Translations under genes and position numbers: made by a program
Assembly (NCBI GenBank): GCA_010093605.1
Contig: MU004186.1
Span: 699,765-763,764 of the forward strand
Direction: 5' to 3'
Source of the DNA: Lophium mytilinum
Taxonomy: Eukaryota > Ascomycota > Dothideomycetes > Mytilinidiales > Mytilinidiaceae
DNA: 64,000 nt
The notes under the pieces: model-generated
The model's input: the letters and a program-made list of their open reading frames with translations, nothing else
The model's database searches: none
What the model was told of the DNA's origin: nothing
Part shown: positions 22,671-32,431 of the stretch, piece by piece
How positions within the stretch are numbered: position 1 is the first letter of the stretch
Layout: each line of letters begins with the position of its first letter

Positions 22671-24143
22671 GGTGGAATCGGAGACGATATTCGTTCGTAG
22701 TGGAAGTGTTGATGCAGGGTAGGCAGACTTCGACTTGAAGGTCGCAGGCAAGTTGGTCAAGAGGGGAAGGATATGTGTGTTTCGAGCGTGGGTTCGGAAG
22801 AATGGCCGTGGAAAATGTTTAGAAGTTCTTGGAGCTTGATAGTATAGACAGAGTATTATGTTCGAGGTTTGGTGGCTGGAAAACGTTCGGGAGAGGGTCT
22901 ACTTATACCAGTAGGAGATTGGCCATTGACGCATCGCACACCCGCTGACTGAATATAGCAATATCATTGAAACAAAGACTCAACGATTGAAACGCAACGA
23001 GTTAAGGAATATGAATCAAAAGTCTGTGTTCAAGAGGTGGAAGAGTCAGCCCCGAGCATTGATGCTCAGCGCATGCGCATTCCTACGCACACGCTTTTTC
23101 CGCGAAACATCTACTCCTTCGAGAGTAGCAACATTGAAACAAAGACTCAACAGTTAAGCACGGAAAGGGAGAGGAAACAGCAATCAAAAGTCCGAGTTCG
23201 AGAGGCGGAAGAGTCAAACCGGAGCATTGATGCTCAGCACATACGTTCTTCTACGCAAATGCCATCTCCTCGAAACTTCTACCCCTTCGAGAGTCATAAC
23301 TTCGAAACGATGACAGCAACTGAGACATGCAAAAGGATCAGAGTTATAATTGAAAGGTCTGTGTTTAAAAAGTGGAAGAGTCAACCCAAAGCGTTAATTC
23401 TCAGCCCATGCGTATTCCTACGCAAACGCTATCTCCTCGGAACTCCAACTTTTCCTTCTGAGTAAGTTAGATACGCTACGAAGGCATATACCTACACATT
23501 CCAGCGATACGTCTGACCATTGGCTCATGCGACGTACCAACATCGTTCTAATCGTAGAGGCTTTGATGGAAGTCCTGTCGCGGCACTCCGGACACTTGTG
23601 ATCATGATACACGTCTAGGCTTGAAGTCGGTGCGTATGGTTTGAGTCTTGAGAACTCGGGCTGTCTCGTCTAGGGGGAATGACTGCACCAATATAACTGA
23701 CTATGTGCGCGCATGAGTAAAACTCCGTGTAATGTGACGCATATGATAATGTTGGCGAACGAGTCGTGGGTTTTGAATGGGCGATATGAGAGGTTAAAGC
23801 GGTGACAACGAAATGTGGACATGACCTGCGAAGAACAATTGAATTGCGGTATGAAGTAAGCGTTACTTCTGGAGTGAAAGTTTGCTGACGATACCCGGAA
23901 CATGGGCTATCCTGAGGCACCGTTGTTCAAAGAGCGACACGTAGGGTGAAAGAGTGAAGTGCTTGATGAAAACGGCATATAAGAAACTATTCAAGGAGAA
24001 CAAACTCGATATCGGAAACTACCAGTAACTATAAACCACTGTAAGCTTTCCAGAAGAGAACCAGTAGTCTCTCACAAGAAAGGCCATCAAAGATAACAAA
24101 CTTCGCTCACACCACCGACAAAAGCACCACGTCCCGAGAGAAT
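22671..24143. other. Repeat-bearing spacer between two cysteine-rich genes
   Basis: Spacer between the divergent genes at 22095-22670 and 24144-24530. It contains the three-copy ~167-bp repeat listed separately. A short minus-strand frame near 23612-23418 starts with HDHKCPECRDR, a further Cys-x2-Cys pattern that could be a relic of the same family, but it is too short to call. Confidence 0.5.
22961..23465. repeat. Three imperfect tandem copies of a ~167-bp unit
   Basis: Units begin near 22961, 23129 and 23297. Each has, in order, ATTGAAACAAAGACTCAAC or a variant, an AGTCYGWGTTYRAGAGGYGGAAGAGTCA block, GCATTGATGCTCAGCRCATRCG, CTACGCAMAYG, and a block ending CCTTCGAGAGT or similar. Units 1 and 2 are the most alike; unit 3 is more diverged. 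One plus-strand frame (23037-23465) stays open across them and repeats SIDAQ and NxxSFES-like words about 56 residues apart, but it shows no family match. Whether it is translated is unclear. Confidence 0.75.
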
Positions 24144-24530
24144 ATGTGCTACCGGATAGTGTGCTCTTTTGAGGATTGCCCTCATACTTTCAAGCAGAGA
24201 GTGGTATGCCCAAATCAAGTCCGTCAAGAGGAGTGTCCGCGTTTCGAGCGCGAAAGCCGGATTCACACTCATCCAGGTAGATGCCTAAATGATTCTCGGA
24301 GAACAATCTCGTCTGCTCAACTTCCTAGTCGGTCGAAGAAGCGCACCCCCGAGGAACAAGAGGAGAGGAGACTGAAGAGGGAGATTGAAGACAAGGCGAA
24401 GGCCAAAGCCAAGGCAAAGGCGGAAGCGAAGGCGCAGCAGGACGAGGAGAAGGAAGCCAAATGTGAAGAGCGTCGGTCAATGATGGAAAATAGTAGGTAT
24501 GAAGGCGACAAAGAGGTTAGTAGCCAATAG
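24144..24530 (+). CDS. Small Cys/His-rich hypothetical protein with charged helix
   Basis: 128-residue frame from ATG 24144. The N-terminus MCYRIVCSFEDCPHTF and later VVCPNQ, EECPRF and HTHPGRC repeat the Cys/His spacing style of the minus-strand gene at 22095, so the two are probably distant relatives. From about residue 70 the chain is a highly charged helix (EERRLKREIEDKAKAKAKAK) of Lys, Ala and Glu, likely a coiled coil or single alpha-helix. No membrane or secretion signal is seen. Function is unknown, and a short lineage-restricted protein is likely. An unseen intron at the 3' end cannot be excluded. Confidence 0.5.
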   Translation: MCYRIVCSFEDCPHTFKQRVVCPNQVRQEECPRFERESRIHTHPGRCLNDSRRTISSAQLPSRSKKRTPEEQEERRLKREIEDKAKAKAKAKAEAKAQQDEEKEAKCEERRSMMENSRYEGDKEVSSQ

Positions 24531-24997
24531 GAGACATCTTATATAGCGTTGAGTTTACCGAGGTTCTGGGGCAAAGTGGTAGCCTTTCCTTAACTCTCAA
24601 CTGATTGAATGGAAAGAAAAATCGCAGCCTGACGAATCTTAGTAAAACAGCGTGATCTAACCCACTCTTCTTTGTATGGCAGGATGTTATGTACTCGTAT
24701 TCGGCATGTTCACGTGATCGAGTTTTCAGCTCCCTTCCCCGCAACACGCCTTTGTCCTTTGTCTTGTTGGCGAGTAAGCCTTCGCTGCACGCCTCGAACC
24801 CTCCCATTTCCTAACCACGAATCTTTTAAGGACGATCTGAGGTAAGGCGTTCACATGTCGAAGTTCTCAAGCTGTATTTAACTTGAGTGATCTTAACACA
24901 GTTGTCTGTTCCTTCGCTCTCGTCACTAAATCCTAATTTGAACCCCCGCTCCCCCACGCACTACCTAAAAAAAGAGATCACTTCTCGATTCTTGAAT
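24531..24997. other. Upstream region of the polytopic membrane protein gene
   Basis: About 470 bases without a supported gene. TTCACGTGATC at 24709-24719 is another copy of the CACGTGAY element, about 280 bases before the start codon. Confidence 0.45.
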
Positions 24998-26199
24998 ATG
25001 TCAAAAGTAGCCTTCTATACACTCAGTCTCCTCGGCACATGTGGGATCTGGGGTCGCAACGTCTTGGATGGCAGCTTCGCCCTCGTTTTCGACGCCATTA
25101 ATAGCGAGAGCACCCACATTCCCGGGACAAAAGAGCAATTGCTGACTTCCATCACTGGAATACGATATCCTATCGACTATCAGCTGGGATTTCTCGTCTT
25201 ATATTTCTGGGAATCAGTCGATGGCTCGCATCCGGCAACATCCGCTGTAGGCATATACTTTCTCGGACAATACCTAAGTATTCTCACGGTCGTATTGACC
25301 GATAGTCTTCGCAAAGGCCAAGTGTCGGGATTCGGGAAGTGAGTGCATCCCGTCTCTGCACGGTTGAGGAGATACTGACCGCTTGATTCCTCAGAGCTAT
25401 CGCCTGGTTTCTTCTCTTCCAGGCATCAGCAATAGGCTGCTCAAGCGGCATCTGGGCAGCCCTATACACCGGCAGCTCTCCGCTAGTTTACAAAAACCTA
25501 CCATTTAGCTCATTACAACAAGCATCTCTCACGCCGCCTTCGTCAACCGTATTCCTCATCCCCGCTCTAACCTTCGGCTTCATCGCCCCATCCATTATCA
25601 TGGCTATCCCGTCCCCATCCCTCGTGTCCAACCGCTTCCAGCAGCTCGCTGTTGTCGTTTGGAACGTATTTCCGCTTGTAGTCTTAGCACTGCACAAGAC
25701 ATTCTCCGTCCTCCTCCCAACCAAAGGCTTCCTGAAACAAACATCCCCAACTTCCCACCTCAAAGCCATCCGCATAACCAACGGATGCGCCCTTGCAACC
25801 AGCTTCGCCGTCCACATTGCTGTGTCTAGCCTCAGCCTCGCCACCGTCTTGTTCCCCGCTGTTTTTGCGCCTGGATACGCGGAGGAGCTTGGTCCGACGT
25901 CTGTCTTTGTGCCGCCGATTGCCATCTCCAAGAGCAAGACGGTGGGCGAGGGGTTCAGGAGTTTCTTGCTGTGGGATCAGGTATTTGGGTACTCGATTAT
26001 GCTGGTCGTTGCACTGATGCAGCTGGAGACATCGGTCAAGGCCCATGGAAAGACATTCAGTTGGGTAAAGACGGTTCCGGTTGCTTTGGTTGGAGCGGTG
26101 GTTGCTGGACCGGGCAGTGTGTCACTGGCTGTCAGTTGGGTTAGGGATGAGATTTTGTTTGAGTATGGGAAGGATTCCGCCGTGGCGAAGAAACGTTGA
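24998..26199 (+). CDS. Polytopic membrane protein of unknown function
   Basis: Predicted 381-residue integral membrane protein. Exons 24998-25338 and 25395-26199. The first ATG in frame is 24998. Seven or so hydrophobic segments can be seen, including VAFYTLSLLGTCGIWG at the start, YQLGFLVLYFWESVDG, AVGIYFLGQYLSILTVVL, AIAWFLLFQASAIGCSSGIW, VFLIPALTFGFIAPSIIMAI, LAVVVWNVFPLVVLAL, and late helices near TVPVALVGAVVAGPG. A conserved-looking polar motif YFWESVDG sits at the edge of an early helix. Fungal proteins of this general shape occur near secondary-metabolite genes, but I cannot name the family and see no core biosynthetic gene nearby. Transporter or membrane enzyme are both possible. Confidence 0.8.
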
Positions 26200-27114
26200 G
26201 GGGTGGTATGAGATGATGGAGATAGCCACTATGCGTGGCGGTAAGTTGTTGGTAAGATGCGTCATCTTACGCATATGCGGTCTTTCCTACTACTCTCTAA
26301 TGTAATTTGATGAGTCTTGAAAAACTGAACAAGATGAAAATTCGCTAATTGAAAAACTGGAAATTCGACATTATGAATGACGGGCTCCTTGAAAACTGGT
26401 TAGCTGCGAGATAACTCTTTCTACCACGACCCACGCGAAATTCTCGCAGTGCTAGGTGCGGCGCATGTGTTCAAATAGCTGTGAAGGAGCGTCTAGGAAT
26501 GCAAGATATCAGACTGGACAGAACGTTCCGATTACGACACTCCTGCTCTCTAAAGGATCGTGAAATTGGAACGCTTTAAAAAACGAGCTATACAATGTAG
26601 AGGCTGTGGACATAGTGCACTTGTAAGCATATCGCGTTGCCAAGAGCTATGCTTCCCTCCAACGAGGTACTTGATATACTTTGAACTCCTTCCGTGGTGG
26701 GGCATCTACGGAAATAGGAGATAAGCCATCTTGGTCGTATGTTAGAAATACAAAGCAACTTGATGTTGCAGCATCTAGAAAATATCATTGAACGCCGTTA
26801 AGCTAACACCGACTATTTCCACCAATGACGTCAGCGTGGAGAAGGTCGTGCATGGGGCGACGATACTAGAAGTAGCGTGCTTAAGTCAGTCAGCTTCGAG
26901 GCTAAACTAACCTGTATAATCTTCGGATCTAGTCGGTAGAAGGAGATAAGTCAAGTGCTAGAATGGACTACGAGTATATAGTCTCAGACTATCTCAGGTC
27001 TTCAGGATATCGAAGGCAAGTCAGCATTGTATTCAACGGCCCACTCGAGTTCTACTACAATCCATAGACCTGATAATTGAGGTCATTCTATTACACGCAA
27101 CAAAACCAACAGTC
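26200..27114. other. Intergenic, no supported gene
   Basis: About 900 AT-rich bases between two plus-strand genes. A GAGTATATAG stretch near 26970 is a weak TATA candidate for the downstream dehydrogenase. No coding region was recognised. Confidence 0.5.
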
Positions 27115-28265
27115 ATGTCTCCTCCATACGGCGCCGAAACCACAGGCGAGGAGCTCGTCCAGGCCTTCGCCAGCCAGATTAAAGGCAAAGTCATATTGAC
27201 CACTGGCGTCTCCCCAGGAGGCCTAGGCGCTTTCTTCGTCGAAGTCATAGCGAAAGCTCAGCCCGATCTACTAATTCTTGCTGGTCGGGACACGACGAAA
27301 GTCCAAAAGACCGCCGACACGATTACGGCCGCACATAAGGATGTGAAAGTTCGCGTTCTTAAGCTGGACCTCGCCTCCCTGAAGCAAATTCGGGAGGCCG
27401 CCGCTACTGTCAATTCATGGACCGACGTTCCGCATATCGATGTGCTGATGAACAATGCGGGAATCATGGCCTGCGATTACGGGAAGTCTGAGGAGGGCTT
27501 CGAAAAGCAATTTGCGACAAACCATCTTGGACCTTTCCTATTTACCAACCTGATTATCGAGAAAGTGATCGCAGCTAGCAGGCCGAGGGTCGTGATGGTC
27601 AGTAGTGACGGGCATCGTTTAGGTGCTATCCGATTCGATGACTACAACTTCGACGTGCGTAGTTTCTGGCTCGCTCATATTCATTCCCAAAGCTAACATA
27701 TAACTTTAGAATGGCGAGACCTACGACAAATGGCGGAGCTATGGACAAAGTAAAACTGCGAATATGCTGTTTGCTCTCTCCTTAGCCGAGAAACTGGGGA
27801 AGCGCGGACTCAGTGCTTACAGCTTGCATCCTGGCGTCATTGGCACCAATCTAGGAGCGAAGTTGGACTGGGAAGTAGATTTTAACGATCTTCGTGAGCG
27901 TTTCTTCCAGATTTTGTGAGCTTCTTGACTGACTAATTCCAAGGTGCTCTGGACAAGGTACAGGGCAACAAGGAGGGCTGGGCCGATTTCAAGTTTAAGA
28001 CAGGTGACAGTGGCAGTGGCGTCGCGACACACGTCTATGCAGCGTTCGATCCAAGCCTGTCAGGTAATTATATCCCATGACGTATTCTTCTCTAGAAAGC
28101 AAAGCATTTTAACGGGGAACAGGTCGCAATGGCGCGTATCTCCAGGACTGTCATGTTGGAGATCCGTGGACGGACACAGTGAAGCCGTGGGCGACAAATG
28201 GTGTTGAGGCGGAGCGTTTATGGTTACTGAGTGAAAAGCTAGTTGGGGAGACGTTCAAGTATTGA
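27115..28265 (+). CDS. Short-chain dehydrogenase/reductase (retinol-dehydrogenase-like)
   Basis: Predicted 328-residue cytosolic NAD(P)-dependent oxidoreductase. Exons 27115-27654, 27710-27893, 27944-28063 and 28123-28265. The Rossmann nucleotide loop is TTGVSPGGLG (residues 29-38), a TGxxxGxG variant. The adenine-site Asp-containing motif KLDLASL, the NNAG motif (MNNAGIMA) and the catalytic YxxxK (Tyr191, Lys195 in SYGQSK) follow, with a catalytic serine in VMVSSDGH. The HPGV motif (SLHPGVIGTNL) is present. This order matches the family that includes human RDH11-14 and WW-domain oxidoreductase, and many uncharacterised fungal members. The substrate cannot be told from sequence. All introns are short with consensus ends. 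Confidence 0.92.
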
Positions 28266-28924
28266 ACAACCGAAACTTATGAATGGAGATTGGAAGAGTG
28301 AGAAGGGTGAGAAGGAAGATGGTGCAAGGTTCGAAACCGCTAATACACATTCAGACGAGCCGAGGCATCGAAAAGTTTAATACCACCTCCTGAGCTTCCA
28401 TCTTCATCATCTTAACAGGAGCTATCAATTCTGCCTTCATCTCGGATGAATCTATGGATCCCCTTAGCATTCCAATGTGGAAGGGGTCAATATGCTCTGA
28501 TTTGATATACCAATATCGACCCAGTTATATATTCTACGTCCCCAGCCTTACCTCTTTCGACACGGAAGAACCCCATTGATTTCACAAGGTTTCTCAGAAC
28601 AGTATAGAGCTTCCCGTCGCTCCACACTTTGGCGAATACCCCGGAACTACGGTTTCGGCATGGCGGCAAGAAGCCGCGTCGCTTAACGATATGGGCTCAC
28701 GGAAAGCAGGCCCCTCGGAACCGTCAGATATATCAGATCGTGTGATCAAAAGAGATACTGCAATTTGGCTCCAATGCCTACGAGCGGCTGAATACGAAAT
28801 TGTCACTGTGCTCAAATTTACTTTAGGAGCCTAAGTTGTGGATGTCCCGTAGCTTCTGTATTCTCCAATGGTCCCGCTCAATCACTTCCGGATTTGATCC
28901 CAAAACTCATTTTCCTAGTGAATC
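28266..28924. other. Intergenic, no supported gene
   Basis: About 660 bases between the dehydrogenase and the mannanase. Short antisense frames here have no motif. GGTTCGAAACC at 28328-28338 resembles a tRNA B box, but there is no A box or cloverleaf. Confidence 0.5.
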
Positions 28925-30469
28925 ATGAAATTTATACCCGTGTTGTCTCTGACTGCTGTGGCTGTCGCTCAGCAGGCAGCGTATGGGCAGTGTGGTGGTA
29001 ATGGTTGGTCCGGGGGAACTACTTGTGTTTCAGGATATTACTGCAGATTTTCCAGCGACTATTACTCCCAATGCGTTCCTGGTACTGGTGGGCATCCATT
29101 TCTTCAAAAAACTTTAGTGTTGCGTCTGACCTTTCAAGCGTCTGGTGGAGCAACGACGCTCTCGACTGTTGTAGGAGTTGGTACAAGCACCACGCCACCC
29201 ACCACTGGAGCAACAGGCACGATCTCTAAAGCTAGCGGGACGAAATTCACTATTGATGGAGTGACGAAATGTTAGTGGCATTGTACCGTCTTTAGAAGAC
29301 TACCTGTTGACTGGAGTAGATTTCGCTGGTACCAATGCTTACTGGATCGGCTTCCTTACGAACAATGCGGATGTCGACACCGTAATGAGCCATTTGCAAT
29401 CGTCCGGACTAAAGATCCTTCGCGTATGGGGTTTCAACGATGTCACTTCTGTTCCTGGCTCTGGAACGGTGTACTACCAGTCATTCTCCGGCTCCTCTGC
29501 TACGATCAACACGGGCGCAGATGGTCTTCAGCGACTTGACTACGTAGTTCAAAGCGCCGCTGCCCATGGCATCAAGCTCATCATAAATTTTGTTAACAAC
29601 TGGACCGACTATGGCGGTATGGCAGCATATATGAAAGCTTGCGGTGGGTCCACCAACAAGGATTGGTATCAAAGTTCTTCGTGCCAGGCCTTATACAAGA
29701 ATTACATCAAGGCAGTCGTGAGCAGATACTCGAGCTCTCCGGCTATTTTTGCCTGGGAGTTAGCAAATGAGCCGAGATGTAATGGCTGCGATACGTAAGT
29801 GCCGCATCTTCAGAACTATCCCCATCATTTTCCTTCGAGTACGCCATAGCTGATTCGCGGAACAGATCGATTTTAACAAACTGGATCAAAACAACTAGCG
29901 CTTACATCAAGAGCTTAGATTCGACACACATGGTGACTGTTGGTGACGAGGGCTTCGGTGTATCCGGAGGCGATGGAAGCTACCCTTATAGTGAGTCAAT
30001 GCAATATCCTAACGTCACTCCTCGCTAACTTGCTGAAGCATCTGGCGAGGGTTGGGACTGGGATACCAATCTCGCAATCTCTACCATCGATTTCGGCACA
30101 TTCCATCTCTATCCATCAAGCTGTGAGTAACTTCGTCTAGCTTCGGAGGATCATGTGATACTAATATCAATCTTAGGGGGCACTTCTAACGATTGGGGTA
30201 ACGGCTGGATTCAAGCACACGCTGCAGCATGCGTCAAAGCGAACAAACCTTGTCTTCTCGAGGAATACGGTGTCTCTTCTGACCATTGCACCATCGAAGG
30301 TGCTTGGCAAAAGACCTCCTTGTCCACCACTGGCATGGCAGCAGATCTTTTCTGGGATGAGGGTGACCAACTTACCTCGGGCAAGACTTCCGACGATGGG
30401 AACACCATTTTCTACGGTACCAGCGATTGGACTTGTTTAGTTACGAACCATGTAAGCGCTATCGGATAG
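28925..30469 (+). CDS. Secreted endo-1,4-beta-mannanase, CBM1 + GH5_7
   Basis: Mannan endo-1,4-beta-mannosidase, cutting plant mannans, predicted 423 residues. Exons 28925-29087, 29139-29270, 29320-29794, 29866-29990, 30039-30122 and 30177-30469. A signal peptide ([15 protein letters not shown]) precedes a fungal CBM1 ([16 protein letters not shown], then YYC and QCVPG; four Cys, aromatic binding residues). A short Thr/Gly linker follows. The GH5_7 core starts [26 protein letters not shown]. The acid/base is Glu249 in ELANEPRC and the nucleophile lies in the EE pair 355-356 of LLEEYG. The C-terminus FWDEGDQL...TIFYGTSDW is typical. N-terminal CBM1 placement contrasts with the C-terminal CBM1 of Trichoderma Man5A. 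The LPMO gene follows 760 bases downstream on the same strand. Confidence 0.95.
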
Positions 30470-31230
30470 GGCAGTCTGTTTTCTGGTGGGCTTCCAACCT
30501 TGCAATTTTCTGCACGATGTGGAGAAATGAGAAAGAATTGCGGACTATGAGCCATTCGAAATGATCCACTTGTGCACTTGCTCAATAATAATCTTGAACG
30601 ATGTTGCCAGGCTACAGAATTGTAGCTCACCTTACAGTGTACTATAAACATCTCAGACGGAGTCCGACTTTCCTCATCGTCCCTTTCGAACTTCCGAGGG
30701 TCTACCTAAATAAGCTTGCTACGCCATTCTCCTACGTATCATGGCGGTTCCCCGCCTGTTCGTCTCTTTCAGGCAAATCTCCCCTGCACCGGTAGCGGCT
30801 CCGCCGGGATATCATGAAGCCAGGCATCAGCAGGGGCTCTAATATATACCCACCAATAGGACCAACCAGCCGGACTCCAGATTGTATATTAATATAACCC
30901 GGCCGTCTTCCCCTCTGTTACAGCTCGCGTTGTTCTTCACGTCACCTGCCAAACCATGTTTGAATCAGCTCGGCATTGACCATCGTCCAGACGTGTCTAC
31001 TCGCTAGCTTTGGTTGGCGAATCTCAGCTCCTATTATTAATATATCTGAAAATAAGAACACAGAGCACTGTCCAGCATGACTCTCTCCAGGAAAGTTCTA
31101 CGGCAGATAGAGTATCTCCATGACGCAGAAAGAAAAGACCCGCAGAGTCTCCAACCCCATATAAAGCTCCAATGCCTTCATCTAAGCCATGGACACATTT
31201 TCAATTCCACATCGTCTCTGCCAGCTCACG
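30470..31230. promoter_or_regulatory. Mannanase 3' region and LPMO promoter
   Basis: No gene is supported. TATAAA at 31160-31165, 66-71 bases upstream of the LPMO start codon, is a good TATA box, with CCAAT at 31169-31173. Additional TA-rich stretches lie near 30840 and 30885. Confidence 0.5.
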
Positions 31231-32124
31231 ATGAAGTGTCTCCTTATCCTCCTAGCCACGGCCTCATCCATCACTGCCCACTCCACATGGCAAGAACTTT
31301 GGGTCGGCAGCACCGACGAAGCCGGCACCTGTGTCCGCCTCCCGCCCAACAACAACCCCGTGACAGATGTCACATCCAACGACCTCCGCTGCAATGTCGG
31401 CGGCACGACAGGCGTCTCTGGCGTCTGTGAAGTTGCCGGTAAGCCCACGACAGACCTCTCACTCCGCCAATACCAACATCTCTAACCAACCTCCCCAGCC
31501 GGCAACACCCTCACCGTAGAAATGCACGCCCAACCCGGCGACCGCTCCTGCGCCAACCCCGCCATCGGCGGCAACCACTACGGACCTGTAATGGTCTACA
31601 TGTCCGCCGTCGCCGACGCCACCACCGCCGACGGCTCATCGTCCTGGTTCAAGGTTGCGCAGGACTCGTACGCCGGCACGACAGAGAGCTGGGGGACGGA
31701 GATCCTGAACGCGAACTGCGGGAAGCGCACGTTTACGGTGCCAAAGACGCTGGCGAGTGGGAACTATCTGGTTAGGGCGGAGGCAATTGCGCTGCATGCG
31801 GCGAGCAGTTCCGGCGGGGCGCAGTTTTATATGAGCTGTTATCAGAGTAAGTGGTTTCATGATGTGTGTGATGGAAGGGGAAGGGGGGTTTGAGGATGTG
31901 GGCTAATGGGCGCGTGTTAGTTAATGTTACTGGCGGTGGTTCAGCGAAGCCTACGGGGGTGCTGTTTCCGGGGGCGTATAAGGCGAGGTGAGTGATGCTT
32001 TCTGATATGAATGGAGAAGATAAGTAGGAATGCTGATGTGTACAGCGATCCTGGAATTCTCATCAATATTTATCAAACACCGCTCACATACACGGCTCCG
32101 GGACCTGCTGTGTGGACAGGTTAG
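31231..32124 (+). CDS. Lytic polysaccharide monooxygenase, AA9 family
   Basis: Copper enzyme that oxidatively cleaves cellulose or related glucans, predicted 233 residues. Exons 31231-31438, 31499-31846, 31921-31987 and 32046-32124. The ATG at 31231 (MKCLLILLATASSITA) gives a signal peptide whose cleavage after Ala would expose His as residue 1 (HSTWQELWVG), as the histidine brace needs; an ATG 14 codons upstream would spoil this less neatly. The second brace His is in IGGNHYGPVMVYM, and the axial Tyr in QFYMSCYQ. LVRAEAIALHAASSSGGAQ is the usual AA9 core. The last exon ends LTYTAPGPAVWTG with no linker, CBM1 or GPI tail. Cleavage regioselectivity cannot be judged from sequence. Confidence 0.95.
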
Positions 32125-32431
32125 TGACTGCGGAGGAATGGCATATCAACTTCTTTCGGGGTCGCAGAGAGTAGTCAGTCGTCATCGATCAACAGAGGAA
32201 CACGTGAGACAAGTATGTTATGATACTTGAATTTTGTATGATGGTTGTTCTCCCTGCCGCCGTTGGTAAACCACGACAGAACAAGAGAAGAAGAGTAGCA
32301 CCAATGAAACAGGAAATCAGAATGTGTAAACACCTCCAGATGTATGCCTTACTTGTCGTCTAAGCTTCTTCATCCACCTAGAATCTTTTGCAAGACTCTG
32401 TACTGCTCGTCGAATTGAGCTGCAAGCAGCA
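32125..32431. other. Gap between convergent LPMO and GHKL-like gene
   Basis: About 300 bases holding the two 3' ends. Nothing else is seen. Confidence 0.5.

Noticed and set aside
28328-28338. GGTTCGAAACC, a perfect tRNA B-box-like word
   Set aside because: No A box at the right distance and no acceptor or anticodon stem can be drawn.
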